Shown: in pieces, positions 24,831 through 34,431 of the stretch
Position numbering within the stretch: position 1 is the first letter of the stretch
Layout of the letters: each line of letters starts with the position of its first letter
NCBI GenBank assembly: GCA_017479865.1
Contig: JAFVBS010000016.1
Coordinates: forward strand, 1-60,658
Direction: 5' to 3'
From: Clostridia bacterium
GTDB taxonomy: Bacteria > Bacillota > Clostridia > TANB77 > CAG-508
Length of the DNA stretch: 60,658 nt
The notes under the pieces: generated by a model
Seen by the model: only the letters and a program-made list of their open reading frames with translations
Told to the model about the DNA's origin: nothing
Database searches by the model: none
Made by a program: the position numbers and the translations under genes

Positions 24831-26591
24831 ATGAAAAAAGAGTTAATTGAAAATGAAAAAGATACCTTTGTAGGAGTATTTCAAAAAAGTAGAAATTTTG
24901 GATTTGTTGTAGCTGATGACAGAACCATGAAAGAGGATATTTACATTCCAAAAAAGAACCGAATGAAGGCAAAAAATAGGCAAAAAGTCGTTGTAAAAAT
25001 CACAAAATGGTCACAAAAAGGAAAGAAGGCAGAGGGAAAAATTATTGAAATTCTAGGATATCAAGATGAAGCAGGAGTGGACATGCTTTCACTTGTGAAA
25101 GACTATAATTTGCCTAATCAATTTCCACAGCCAGTGATTGAAGAGGCAAAGGCAATCAAGCAGGAAATTAGTAAAAAAGATATTCCTCATCGACTTGATT
25201 TAAGAGGAAAGGAAATTTTTACGATTGATGGAGAAGATGCAAAAGACTTAGATGACGCAGTAGCAGTGGAAAAATTAAAAAATGGAAACTATTTACTAAA
25301 TGTTTCGATTGCAGATGTTAGTTACTATGTGAAAGAAGGTTCTCTTTTGGATAAAGAGGCCATTATTCGTGGAACAAGCATTTATATGCTAGATAGAGTT
25401 ATTCCTATGCTTCCAAAAGAGCTTTCTAATGGAATTTGTAGTTTAAATCAAAAAGAAGATAGATTTGCCATTACTGTTTTGATGGAAATTAATGATCAGG
25501 GCAAGGTCGTTTCTTCTGATATTCATAAAAGCATTATCAATGTAACGAGAAGAATGAGTTACAAAGAGGTGCAAACTATTTTAAAGTCGGAACAAAGTGA
25601 CGAAAAGCAAAAATTATTCAAAGAATGTTCTCCATATTTCTCTCATTTCAAACGAATGGAGGAGCTTGCCAATATTTTAAAGAAAAGAAGACAAGAGGCA
25701 GGAAGCTTAGAACTAAACGTTCCAGAAAGTAAAATTATATTAGACGAACAAGGAAAAGCAATTGACGTACAAAAATATGAGCATTATTTTGCTCATGAAA
25801 TCATTGAACAATTCATGTTAACAGCCAATGAAACAGTGGCAGAAAAATTTTACTGGTTAGAAGCGCCATTCATTTATCGTGTCCATGAACAGCCAGAGTT
25901 AGAAAAGGTACAAGAACTGAATAAATTTTTATTCAACTTAGGCTATCGTATTAAGGTGAGTCAAGATACCATTCATCCAAAAGCATTTGCTAGGGTGCTA
26001 GAAGAGGTACAAGGAAAACCAGAAGAAAGGGTTATCTCTAACCTTGTTTTACGAACACTAAAAATGGCAAGGTATGAAGCAGAGAATAAAGGACATTTTG
26101 GAATTGCAAGTTCATATTACTGTCACTTTACTTCACCAATTCGTCGTTACCCAGATCTTTTTATTCACCGTGTCATTTCACAATACTTAGAACACAACTA
26201 TCAGGTCAAAGAAGAAAAACTAGAAGAATACAGAGAAAGAGCAGAAAAATATGCAAGAACTTCTTCTGAATGTGAAAAAAGGGCACAACAGGTTGAACGT
26301 GATGCCGACGACATGAAAAAGGCAGAATTTATGCAAGAAAAAATTGGAGAAGAATATGAAGGAATCATCTCTGGAATTACTTCCTTTGGAGTATTTGTAG
26401 AATTAGAAAACACTGTAGAAGGACTTATTCGTTTTGACAACTTAGGAGACGAGTATTTTATCTATGATGAAGACAAAAAAACACTCCTAGGAGAAAAAAC
26501 GAAAGCCATGTATCATATAGGTGATGCCATAAAAATTGTCGTTATTGGAGCTGATAAGAATTTAAGGAGAATTGATTTCGCAAAAGTCTAA
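24831..26591 (+). CDS. rnr: Ribonuclease R-type 3'-5' exoribonuclease
   Basis: RNase R/II enzymes degrade structured RNA 3' to 5'. The 586 residues have a cold-shock-like N-terminus (GVFQKSRNFGFVVADDR), the RNB catalytic motif TIDGEDAKDLDDAVAVE with its aspartates, SNGICSLNQKEDRFAITVLM, YCHFTSPIRRYPDLFIHR, and a C-terminal S1 domain (YEGIISGITSFGVFVELENT). It lacks the N-terminal winged helix and basic tail of long RNase R, which usually has 700-800 residues. AAAAAGGAGAAAT precedes the ATG. smpB does not follow, unlike in many Firmicutes. Confidence 0.93.
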   Translation: MKKELIENEKDTFVGVFQKSRNFGFVVADDRTMKEDIYIPKKNRMKAKNRQKVVVKITKWSQKGKKAEGKIIEILGYQDEAGVDMLSLVKDYNLPNQFPQPVIEEAKAIKQEISKKDIPHRLDLRGKEIFTIDGEDAKDLDDAVAVEKLKNGNYLLNVSIADVSYYVKEGSLLDKEAIIRGTSIYMLDRVIPMLPKELSNGICSLNQKEDRFAITVLMEINDQGKVVSSDIHKSIINVTRRMSYKEVQTILKSEQSDEKQKLFKECSPYFSHFKRMEELANILKKRRQEAGSLELNVPESKIILDEQGKAIDVQKYEHYFAHEIIEQFMLTANETVAEKFYWLEAPFIYRVHEQPELEKVQELNKFLFNLGYRIKVSQDTIHPKAFARVLEEVQGKPEERVISNLVLRTLKMARYEAENKGHFGIASSYYCHFTSPIRRYPDLFIHRVISQYLEHNYQVKEEKLEEYRERAEKYARTSSECEKRAQQVERDADDMKKAEFMQEKIGEEYEGIISGITSFGVFVELENTVEGLIRFDNLGDEYFIYDEDKKTLLGEKTKAMYHIGDAIKIVVIGADKNLRRIDFAKV

Positions 26592-26758
26592 AACAAAAAG
26601 TATGATACAATAGGGAGAATCAATCCAGCAAGGGAAAGAAGAATCAAAATAATTCCTCCGGATTTATTTTGATTCACTTTTATTTCATAGATTGCATATG
26701 CAAAACTTTCAACAGAAGCATAAATTGAAAATAATACTACTAAAATAGAAGTCAACAT
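26588..26758 (-). CDS. Small two-helix membrane protein downstream of gerAC
   Basis: This 56-residue ORF starts MLTSILVVLFSIYASVESFA and ends GLILPIVSYFLF. Two hydrophobic helices (about 2-24 and 36-56) flank a short polar segment KVNQNKSGG. AAAGGAAAAA lies before the ATG, 16 bp after the gerAC stop, so it is the likely last gene of the germinant receptor operon. Its stop overlaps the rnr stop from the other strand. It could be a small accessory subunit, but I know no family match. Confidence 0.6.
   Translation of the reverse strand: MLTSILVVLFSIYASVESFAYAIYEIKVNQNKSGGIILILLSLAGLILPIVSYFLF
26641..26675. terminator. Hairpin inside the small ORF, possible rnr terminator
   Basis: GAATCAAAATAA (26641-26652) and TTATTTTGATTC (26664-26675) form a perfect 12-bp stem, followed on the plus strand by ACTTTTATTT. 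It lies within the small membrane-protein ORF on the other strand and is the best candidate end for rnr transcripts. Confidence 0.5.
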
Positions 26759-26774
26759 GATATGTTTTTCCTTT

Positions 26775-27987
26775 CTATGACCCAGTTAATAAAAAGCCAG
26801 ATCGAATACTTACATCTACATTTACATCAAAAAAAGCATCTTGATAATTATTTTTCCATTGATATTCCTCAAATTCAGGAAAGGTTTTAAAATTGGTTAA
26901 AGAGTACTTCCCTAGCTCACTGATATCAGAATGAAATTCTTTTGCAGTTCTATAAAGATAATTTTCCATTTGTGTTTTTAAATAATAGGAAGTGGCATCT
27001 TTAATTTTTTGCATTTTTTCTTCATTCCCACCCTCTGTCACATCTTCAATAGAAGAAATTCTAGCATTTGTTTGCAAATTAATGCGAACATATGGGGAAC
27101 CATTAATAATAGAAACCTTAATTTTAGGCTTGCTGTTTGGGGTTAAAAATAAATCAACTACCTTATTTTCATCCTCAGGATTACGAACCGGAATATTACA
27201 ACTTTTTAATTGATTGGTAAGCATTAAGTAATTTAATGTTTCAGTGGCATTGAGCTTTCCTACCATCGTATCATCTTTAAAAACTGCTAAACCAATGTTT
27301 TTAATGCCACCCTCTATATCAAATGTACTCTTATTCTTTTGTTGCAATTCTTCATCTCCGGGAGAACTGGAAGTAGAGATGCTTCCTAAAATAGCAACTG
27401 GTTCAGAGGTTTTGCTAATTAACCTATTAAAAAAATTCACAAGATCTACGTTTGCAGTATACCCTGTATAGTCGGCAGAATTAGGAAGAATTTCATAAAA
27501 TTTTGCTACCAAATTTTCTAAACTTGGTGAAACATTCTTAAGATATTCTTCAGCAGAACAAGTGCTAATAATAATATTGCTATCTGGTCTTATTTGTACA
27601 TTGTTAATTAAAGTAGAAACCTCTTTACGAATGCCCCTTTTAGCAATTTCTTCCGAAAATACAATTACTTTACAATGCGACAAATTAATTTCTTTACTCA
27701 TAAAGGTATTCATCAAATTAAGTGCATTATCAATAGAAACAGCATTAACACTATCCACAATGGTCGGAGCGCTTTCGGAGGAACTATTTTCTCCGACTGG
27801 AACTAGGAATATTAAATTGAAATGTTACTTTTAAATCATCGTTTTCGCCAATATCAATTCCAAGTGCAACTGCGTACGATAAATCATCTACACTTTGAAC
27901 GTGATGTGAATGAGTAAAGGTAATAGTAAAAATAATAACAACGATTAACACAATTAAATATTTATAGCTACGTTTTATCAATTGCAA
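26775..27987 (-). pseudogene. gerAC: Germinant receptor subunit C (GerAC), frameshifted
   Basis: GerAC is the third subunit of the GerA-type receptor in the spore inner membrane. The N-terminal part (27784-27987) reads hydrophobic leader, then VDDLSYAVALGIDIGENDDL and VTFQFNIPSS. The rest (to 26775) continues in the +1 frame with VGENSSSESAPTIVDSVNAV and LSHCKVIVFSEEIAKRGIR, the normal order. The shift lies near 27795-27810, outside any long homopolymer. The leader lacks the lipobox cysteine typical of GerAC. The gene start overlaps the end of gerAB by 20 bp. A sequencing error is the alternative. Confidence 0.85.
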
Positions 27988-29087
27988 TAGCTCCTTTCTT
28001 TTTTTGAATGAAATAATATTTCAAATTTGCCAAAATGAGTAATAATAAGCTAATGGAAAATACCAAAACTAAAATCGTATATTGATAAACATGATTTTCT
28101 AAAAGTCCAAGTTCTTGTAAATTTTTAGGTAATAGTCCAAAGGCAAATACTAAAATAGCAAACAAAGAAGAAAACCATTTGTTATATTGAAGATTTGTTA
28201 TCTTTTGAAAAATAGTAGTAGATAAATATAGCGTAATACTCAAATGCGATACAAAGGAGATAATCCAAATCAGTAAGAAGATGGCATCTAATCTTTGAAA
28301 AAACCTACCAAACTGAACATAGCGAGAGGCAAGATAAAGCGGAAAAACCTCTTCTGAGGTAGCTGCTAATGGAAAAAGGCATAAAAGTGTCATAACGCTA
28401 AGAATTAAAAAAATTGCAGAAATTCCCATAGAGGCAAGGGAAATTTTTTGAAATTTCTTTTGTTCTTTTAAATAAGGTGGCAAAAGGTATAAAAAGCTGA
28501 TACCAGAAAAAGCAAATAAATTTGAAAGTCCACTAAAAAAAGTAGTAGCACATCCATTTCCAAACAAAGGTAACATTCTTTCAAAGGTGAAATTTCCTAA
28601 ATTAGCAATAAAAACAAACAAAATGCTAAATAAAATAAGTGGCATAAAAAATAAATTTGCTTGAATTAGAGAGTTAATGCCTAATTTGTTGGTAATCATC
28701 ATTGTAATTAAAAATAAAAGCATAATAGTAGGCACTGTTGTTTTGGGAAAGAAAATAATTTTTAAGCCTTCTGAAAAACCTCTTAAAAGCACACTAACAG
28801 TAAACATAAAGTACAGTAAAAAGGAAATACCGTAAAAGAATTTTTAGCCATTTTCCTCCCAAGAATTTTGCAATGTCAAAAATATCTAGTTGAGGAAAAT
28901 TTTGAAACAATTTGCCGATTAAAAAGGTAATTCCCAAAATAATAAAACTAATAAAAACAGTATTCAAAACGGCACCAGAGGAAGTAGAACGAATAATTTC
29001 TTTGGGCAAATTTAAAAGAATATGATTAATCATCACTGTTAAAACAAAGGCAATTGCTTCAACATTTCCTATTTTTCTCTCTGTCAT
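27968..29087 (-). pseudogene. gerAB: Germinant receptor subunit B (GerAB), frameshifted
   Basis: GerAB is the APC-type transporter-like subunit that binds germinant. The first 97 residues (28794-29087) begin MTERKIGNVEAIAFVLTVMI. The next 279 (27968-28807) follow in another frame from MFTVSVLLRGFSEGLKIIFF and hold the remaining membrane helices. Removing one base from the four-T run (minus strand, 28834-28837) restores a continuous KILYGISFLLYFMFTVSVLL. The defect is one extra T in a short homopolymer, so replication slippage or an assembly error could both explain it. Confidence 0.87.
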
Positions 29088-29100
29088 CTTTTTATCTCCT

Positions 29101-30831
29101 TTACTTATATTTCCACTTCATACTGATATGCTCTTGAGAAATTTCTTTTTTGGTATTTAAAAAGTCAGGTCTTTTTTCTCTTTTCCAAGTAGGCTCTACA
29201 AAATATCCACCATGATTCAAATTGGTTACAGGACCATAAGGTACCATGTAAGGAACACCAAAGGAATTTAAGCTAAATAACACACATAAATAAACAAACA
29301 TGCCGAGGGCAATTCCAAAAAATCCAGCAATATACCCCAATAAAATAAAAACAAAACGCAAAATTCTTAAATGAAAGCCAAACGAAAAGTCAGGAATGGA
29401 GAAAGAGGCAATTCCCGTAATGGCAACAATAATAATTAAAATAGGACTTACAATTCCTGCACTAACAGCGGCCTGACCTAATACCAAAGCGCCCACAATT
29501 CCTATGGTAGGACCAATAGGGGATGGAACCCTTAAACCTGCTTCACGTATTAGTTCAAAGGAAATTTCCATAATTAAAATTTCAAAAATAATCGGAAAGG
29601 GAACATTTTCACGAGAAGCTAAAATTGAAAAAAGCAACTCTGTTTGCAATAATTCTTGGTGAAAAGTAGCGATTGCCACATATAAACCAGGGAGAAATAG
29701 TGTAATAAAAATGGAGAGCAAACGCAAGAATTTCACAAAATTTGCAAATTGAAACTTTAAGTTGGTATCTTCTGGAGAGGAGATAAAGTCAAAGAATGTT
29801 GCTGGCATAATTAAGGCATAGGGGTTTCCATTTACCAAAACAACTACTCTACCACTATACAAGTATTTCGAAGATTTATCAGGTCTTTCTGTTGATATAA
29901 TTTGAGGAACGCTATACTTGTGGCTCTCTTCGATTAACTGTTCTAATTCTCCTGAAGAAAGCAAAGAATCAATTTCCAAATTATTGAGACGATATTTTAC
30001 TTCTGCCACCAAATCATCGTTAGCAATATTTTTCATATAGCAAATAGCACATTTTGTTTTACTAATTTTTCCCACATCAATGCTTTCAATTACTAAGTTT
30101 TCATTATTGACAGTTCTTCTTAGCTGAGAGGTATTCGTTCTAATATTTTCCACAAAAGCCTCTTGAGGTCCTTTGATAATTACTTCGTTATTGGGAGTGT
30201 TTACTTCTCTTTGCTTAAAGCCTTTTACATCAATGTCGAAAGCAAGGGCGAGAGTGTCAACAAAGAGTAAGCAATTTCCCATATTCACACTACGAAAGGC
30301 TGAATCGAAATCAGTTACTTTTTTGACATTGTTTTGAGGAAGTAAGCAGTCAAACACATAATTTTCTAAATCAAATTTCTTTACCCTGCGTACGGTGATA
30401 TTATTTGTTTTAGCCTCTGATACGATTTGATTTTGATCACCATCAAAAATATTGGCTCTGTTGCGTAGCATAAGGGCTTGTAATACATTATTATTAATCA
30501 GTTGAGAATCTACCATACCATCAATGAAAAAAAGTAAAGCCTTGTACTGTCTGTTTCTAGCACTCAAAGTAAACTCACGGAGAATAATATCACTATTAAT
30601 CATTGCATTATACTTTACTTTTAAATATTCTATTGTGACAGTAAGACTAGAAAAAATCTCTTTTGCTTCGAAAATTTTTTGATTTTCCTGCAACTGATTG
30701 GTATTCAAAGAATTAGTATCTTTACTTTCTTCGTAGGGGCTAGCAAGGGTAAAGCTATCTTCTATTTGATTTGAACGATTAAAAAATTGTTTCAACTTCT
30801 CAATGAATTTGCTTTGCTTTTCTTGTTCCAT
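29101..30831 (-). CDS. gerAA: Germinant receptor subunit A (GerAA)
   Basis: GerAA oligomerises into the germinant-gated ion channel of spores. The 576-residue protein has a soluble N-terminal region with FSSLTVTIEYLKVKYN and IIRGPQEAFVENIRTNTSQL (here VIIKGPQEAFVENIRTNTSQ), then SGRVVVLVNGNPYALIMPAT and about five C-terminal membrane helices with GLRVPSPIGPTIGIVGALVL. I start at the ATG at 30831, preceded by GGAG at 9-nt spacing; an upstream in-frame start adds 21 residues without a good site. It is intact, unlike its partners. Confidence 0.94.
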   Translation of the reverse strand: MEQEKQSKFIEKLKQFFNRSNQIEDSFTLASPYEESKDTNSLNTNQLQENQKIFEAKEIFSSLTVTIEYLKVKYNAMINSDIILREFTLSARNRQYKALLFFIDGMVDSQLINNNVLQALMLRNRANIFDGDQNQIVSEAKTNNITVRRVKKFDLENYVFDCLLPQNNVKKVTDFDSAFRSVNMGNCLLFVDTLALAFDIDVKGFKQREVNTPNNEVIIKGPQEAFVENIRTNTSQLRRTVNNENLVIESIDVGKISKTKCAICYMKNIANDDLVAEVKYRLNNLEIDSLLSSGELEQLIEESHKYSVPQIISTERPDKSSKYLYSGRVVVLVNGNPYALIMPATFFDFISSPEDTNLKFQFANFVKFLRLLSIFITLFLPGLYVAIATFHQELLQTELLFSILASRENVPFPIIFEILIMEISFELIREAGLRVPSPIGPTIGIVGALVLGQAAVSAGIVSPILIIIVAITGIASFSIPDFSFGFHLRILRFVFILLGYIAGFFGIALGMFVYLCVLFSLNSFGVPYMVPYGPVTNLNHGGYFVEPTWKREKRPDFLNTKKEISQEHISMKWKYK

Positions 30832-30945
30832 AAACAATAACTCCATAAAAATAAATTTAATGTTATTGTTTTCTAAAAAAGAAAAAATATTCAAAAATAA
30901 GTAATTTTGTCATTATGAATAACTAATTCAAAATCATGTTACAGA

Positions 30946-31124
30946 CAAGAGTATCTATGATTTATTTCATTTCTCGGCTCATGAAACGTTCATTGGTCTT
31001 CTAGGCAAAAACGTGCATGAGCCTCTCCAAGGAACTTGCACCCTCGTGCTACGTTTTTGCTAAGAATACCAATTCTCATTTGTTTCAATCGCATTCGTCA
31101 TTTTATAAATCATAGATACTCTTG
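30946..31124. repeat. Large palindromic intergenic element, family R1, copy 2
   Basis: A perfect 20-bp terminal inverted repeat joins 30946-30965 (CAAGAGTATCTATGATTTAT) to 31105-31124. Inner stems are GCAAAAACG (31005-31013) with CGTTTTTGC (31052-31060), and GCATGAG (31015-31021) with CTCGTGC (31043-31049). Loops match copy 1 at 5542 almost base for base, in the same orientation. It fills most of the 310-bp gap between the DUF2752 gene and gerAA, where I see no gene. Confidence 0.85.
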
Positions 31125-31141
31125 GTTTTAATAATAAAAAA

Positions 31142-31498
31142 TTATTTTAAGTTATTAATTACAAAACTTAAGAAAAGTAAAAGTAAAATCATCCCATAAT
31201 GCTTTTCAAAAAAACGAAGAAGTTTTGGAATCAATTCAAATTGATTACGCCATATTTCGTGACATAAAGTAAGAATAAAAAATATCAGAAATAAAAATAG
31301 GGGAATGCTTAAAATATTTTGATGAAAGGCTTCTAAAAAATCAAAATGCAAGATTGCTTTAAAAGCTCTTGTCATTCCACAGGCAGGACAAAAAATACCA
31401 GTAAATGAGTAAAAAACACAAGTTACTGGTATTTCTGCAACAGAGAGTAAAAATATTATTAAAATTATTAAAACAGTAATATTTTTTACTCTGTTCAT
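31142..31498 (-). CDS. DUF2752 membrane protein
   Basis: This 118-residue protein has the DUF2752 signature FTGIFCPACGMTRAFKAIL, then a short FDFLEAFHQN, between predicted helices at about 6-26, 60-80 and 97-117. The family's function is not established. The start lies two bases after the TM2 gene stop, so it is probably translationally coupled to it. In other genomes DUF2752 and TM2 proteins are also often neighbours. Confidence 0.85.
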   Translation of the reverse strand: MNRVKNITVLIILIIFLLSVAEIPVTCVFYSFTGIFCPACGMTRAFKAILHFDFLEAFHQNILSIPLFLFLIFFILTLCHEIWRNQFELIPKLLRFFEKHYGMILLLLFLSFVINNLK

Positions 31499-31500
31499 GT

Positions 31501-31878
31501 TTAGTCTCTTAATGGATTACCATCAGCATCAGTATTAACACTACCTGTTAAAATTAATATAGCGTCAATAAATGGCCAAATAGCACCAATACCGCATGTT
31601 AACCAAGTTACTAATATTTGAGCAACTCCAATACCTGTATATCCTAAGTAAAATCTACCAACACCAAAACTTCCTAAGAATAACTGAAGTAATCCAGCTG
31701 CAATTTTAGATTTTGCATTTGGATTAACAGTAGATCCGCTAGAAGGTTGAGCGGTTTCATTTACTGATGAGCTTTCATTTGTTGTATTTTCACTTGCTTT
31801 TGCATTTTCAGAAGCTTTGCAATCTTCACAAAGTTCTTCACCATCATTAATTGGTTTTCCGCATTGTTTACAAAACAT
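31501..31878 (-). CDS. TM2 domain protein with N-terminal zinc ribbon
   Basis: The 125 residues begin with a zinc ribbon, MFCKQCGKPINDGEELCEDC, then a Ser/Asn-rich linker (about 25-55), and a C-terminal TM2 domain with LLQLFLGSFGVGRFYLGYTG and IWPFIDAILILTG, i.e. two helices joined by a short turn. TM2 proteins lack a clear role. AGGAGGAACGATT precedes the ATG. It is the first gene of a two-gene unit with DUF2752. Confidence 0.9.
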   Translation of the reverse strand: MFCKQCGKPINDGEELCEDCKASENAKASENTTNESSSVNETAQPSSGSTVNPNAKSKIAAGLLQLFLGSFGVGRFYLGYTGIGVAQILVTWLTCGIGAIWPFIDAILILTGSVNTDADGNPLRD

Positions 31879-31909
31879 AATCGTTCCTCCTTTTATTTAC
31901 TATACCTTA

Positions 31910-31937
31910 ATTATACAATATTCTACATTTTTTGCAA
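31910..31937 (-). promoter_or_regulatory. Sigma-A promoter of the TM2-DUF2752 unit
   Basis: On the minus strand, TTGCAA (31932-31937) and TATAAT (31910-31915) have a 16-bp spacer, about 32 bp before the TM2 start codon. Confidence 0.65.
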
Positions 31938-32069
31938 TACTTTTAAGAAATTTTTTCTTTTAAAAGATATGCGAATCAAAGTAATAATATGACAAATTCA
32001 TGGAACAATGATGGAACTTATTACTAATATTACAATTTCATGACATTTTAATAATTTTTTCGATTTTAA

Positions 32070-32098
32070 TTGACGGAAAAATACAGGAATGATATACT
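32070..32098 (+). promoter_or_regulatory. Sigma-A promoter of the glucosaminidase gene
   Basis: TTGACG (32070-32075) and TATACT (32093-32098) have a 17-bp spacer, 56 bp before the ATG. Confidence 0.6.
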
Positions 32099-32153
32099 TT
32101 ATGTGTGAAAAATGACACCAAGATTTTCTACATATTATTAATAAGGAGGAAAA

Positions 32154-34394
32154 ATGTTAAAGCACATGAGATTTTACGAAAGGGGAGCAGGAAAGCAGTT
32201 TTTGGGTATTTTACTATTGATTATCCTTTTATCATATATCATTTTAGAGATTTTTCCTGTAGAGTCAAAAGCTTCATATACCAGTAAATTTAAAGACTAT
32301 CCAGGATATGAAATGTTAATCAAAGACTTACAAGTGGCTCATCCAAATTGGGAGTTTGAAATTTTAGAAACTGGACTTGACTGGGCAGATGTTATCAAAA
32401 ACGAAACTACGGCAAAGCATGGCCGCAACGTTACCAATAAGAATTATGGAGAATGGTATTGCAGAACTTGCGGAAATAAAAAACAATATGAAAAAGGATG
32501 GTACTGTGCTTCTGAAACAACGGTTGCTTACTATATGGACCCACGAAATTCATTATTTGAAGACTATATTTTTCAATTTGAACAATTAACTTATGATGAT
32601 ACCATTCAAACGAAGGCAGGAGTAGAGACAATTATTTCAGATTGCAATTATTTACAAGGAAATATAAAATATTATGATCCTGTATCTAAAACAACTAAAA
32701 CAATGGAAAAAACATATGCAGATGCAATTATGGAGGCAGCAAAAAAATGGAATATTAGCCCTTACCATTTAGCTTCTAGAATGAGGCAAGAGCAAGGGCC
32801 AGGGAAAGAAACTTCATTAATTAGTGGCACATGGGAAGGTGAGAAGGGAGAATATAAAGGACTATATAACTATTTTAATGTCAATGCTTATGGAGAAACA
32901 ACAACAGATATTATTGTAAATGGCCTTAAATGGGCACAGAAAAAAGGATGGACAAACCCACAAGCAGCAATTTATGGAGGAGCTGAATTATTAGCAAACG
33001 ATTACATCAAAGGAGGGCAAGATACACTTTATCTTCAAAAATTTGATGTGGTTGATGGTGGAGATGGCTATTATTCATGGCAGTATATGACAAATGTATC
33101 TGCCACAAAATCAGAGGCAGAAAAAATTAGAGAAGCATATCGCAACATGGGAATGTTAAGCAAAGAGTCCAAAATTAAATTTAAAATACCGGTATACAAA
33201 AATATGCCAACGGATAGATGCCCTTTGCCAGGACTTAGCACAATTGTCACAGAAAATGTAGAAGTTAACGCAGATAAGGCTATTGTGCGAGGAGGAAAAG
33301 GTACAACTTATTCAGAAATTGCCAACCTGACAAAAGGAACGAAAATTTTAAGAATTGAATTAGACAGCCAAAAAGATAAAGACGGAATTTACTGGGACAA
33401 AGTAGTAGTTGGTAATCATGAAAAAACCAAAATTGGATATCTTTCTCGTGAGTTAATTACTAAAATTACAGACATAACAAACAGTAATGAAAAATATATT
33501 GTATCAAGTAATACTAATTTTAGAAATGGACCTGGAACACAAAATACAACTATTATCAAACTATTATCTGCAGGGCAAGTGGTAACTGTAATTGAAAAGG
33601 ACCAATACAAAAATGTTAATAAAGAAGACTGGTATCGTGTTAAACTTTCGGATGGTACACAGGGGTATGTTGGAGCGGGATATATTGAACCGTATAATGA
33701 AAATAGCAATACTTATGATAGAGTAAAAGTGGTATGCAGTGATGGAATTAATATTCGTAAGGAACCTGGTAAAAATGCTATTATTTTAAAAGCAGTAGCC
33801 CAAGGAACTATTCTTACAAGAACGCAGAAAGAATCCTCCACAAAGGACGATTATACTTGGGATAAAGTAACAACCTCAAGTGGAATTGTTGGCTATGTGG
33901 TAAGAGAGGATCCTAAAACAAAAAAACAATGGATAGAGTCATTGACGAGTGCAAGTACAACAACCAACAATACTAAGCCGAATACACCTAATAGTACAGC
34001 AGAAACTACTACTATTATAGGAACAGGCTTCAAAACAAATGAAACACAACTAGTGTGTCAGCCAAATATTACAGTAGAAAATATTCAAAAAGTTGCCAAA
34101 GATGCTGTAATAAAAAAAGACAAAGAAACAATTGTAGCAGGGAATGTGGGTACAGGATACACTGTTACATACAATGGAAAAACCTATACGATTGTTGTAA
34201 AAGGTGATGTCACAGGCACAGGAACAGTTACAACATTGGATGCAGCAAGAGTACTAAAAAATGCGGCAGGCAAATATAGCTTGGAAAACGAATATTTATT
34301 GGCAGCTGATGTAACAGAAGATGGAAAAGTTACAACATTGGATGCAGCAAGAATATTAAAAATTGCAGCCGGAAAGCTCAAATTGGAAGTATAA
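32154..34394 (+). CDS. Secreted N-acetylglucosaminidase with SH3 and dockerin-like domains
   Basis: The 746-residue protein is a predicted peptidoglycan hydrolase. Residues about 15-36 form a signal-anchor helix. The region to about 360 is a glucosaminidase domain with PYHLASRMRQEQGPGKETSL, including the likely catalytic glutamate, and GLYNYFNVNAYG. Three SH3-type repeats follow (FRNGPGTQNTTIIK, NIRKEPGKNAIILK). The C-terminus has two dockerin-type repeats at 684-707 and 717-741 (TTLDAARVLKNAAGK, TTLDAARILKIAAGK), with several calcium ligands replaced. AAGGAGG precedes the ATG. The next gene encodes a cohesin-like protein, so the pair may assemble on the cell surface. Confidence 0.85.
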   Translation: MLKHMRFYERGAGKQFLGILLLIILLSYIILEIFPVESKASYTSKFKDYPGYEMLIKDLQVAHPNWEFEILETGLDWADVIKNETTAKHGRNVTNKNYGEWYCRTCGNKKQYEKGWYCASETTVAYYMDPRNSLFEDYIFQFEQLTYDDTIQTKAGVETIISDCNYLQGNIKYYDPVSKTTKTMEKTYADAIMEAAKKWNISPYHLASRMRQEQGPGKETSLISGTWEGEKGEYKGLYNYFNVNAYGETTTDIIVNGLKWAQKKGWTNPQAAIYGGAELLANDYIKGGQDTLYLQKFDVVDGGDGYYSWQYMTNVSATKSEAEKIREAYRNMGMLSKESKIKFKIPVYKNMPTDRCPLPGLSTIVTENVEVNADKAIVRGGKGTTYSEIANLTKGTKILRIELDSQKDKDGIYWDKVVVGNHEKTKIGYLSRELITKITDITNSNEKYIVSSNTNFRNGPGTQNTTIIKLLSAGQVVTVIEKDQYKNVNKEDWYRVKLSDGTQGYVGAGYIEPYNENSNTYDRVKVVCSDGINIRKEPGKNAIILKAVAQGTILTRTQKESSTKDDYTWDKVTTSSGIVGYVVREDPKTKKQWIESLTSASTTTNNTKPNTPNSTAETTTIIGTGFKTNETQLVCQPNITVENIQKVAKDAVIKKDKETIVAGNVGTGYTVTYNGKTYTIVVKGDVTGTGTVTTLDAARVLKNAAGKYSLENEYLLAADVTEDGKVTTLDAARILKIAAGKLKLEV

Positions 34395-34431
34395 TAAAAT
34401 AAAAAAGTATAAATTAAGAGAGGAAAATATT

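Noticed and set aside
28794-28870. Programmed frameshift in gerAB
   Set aside because: The site is a plain T run without a slippery heptamer or a downstream structure; a simple indel fits better.
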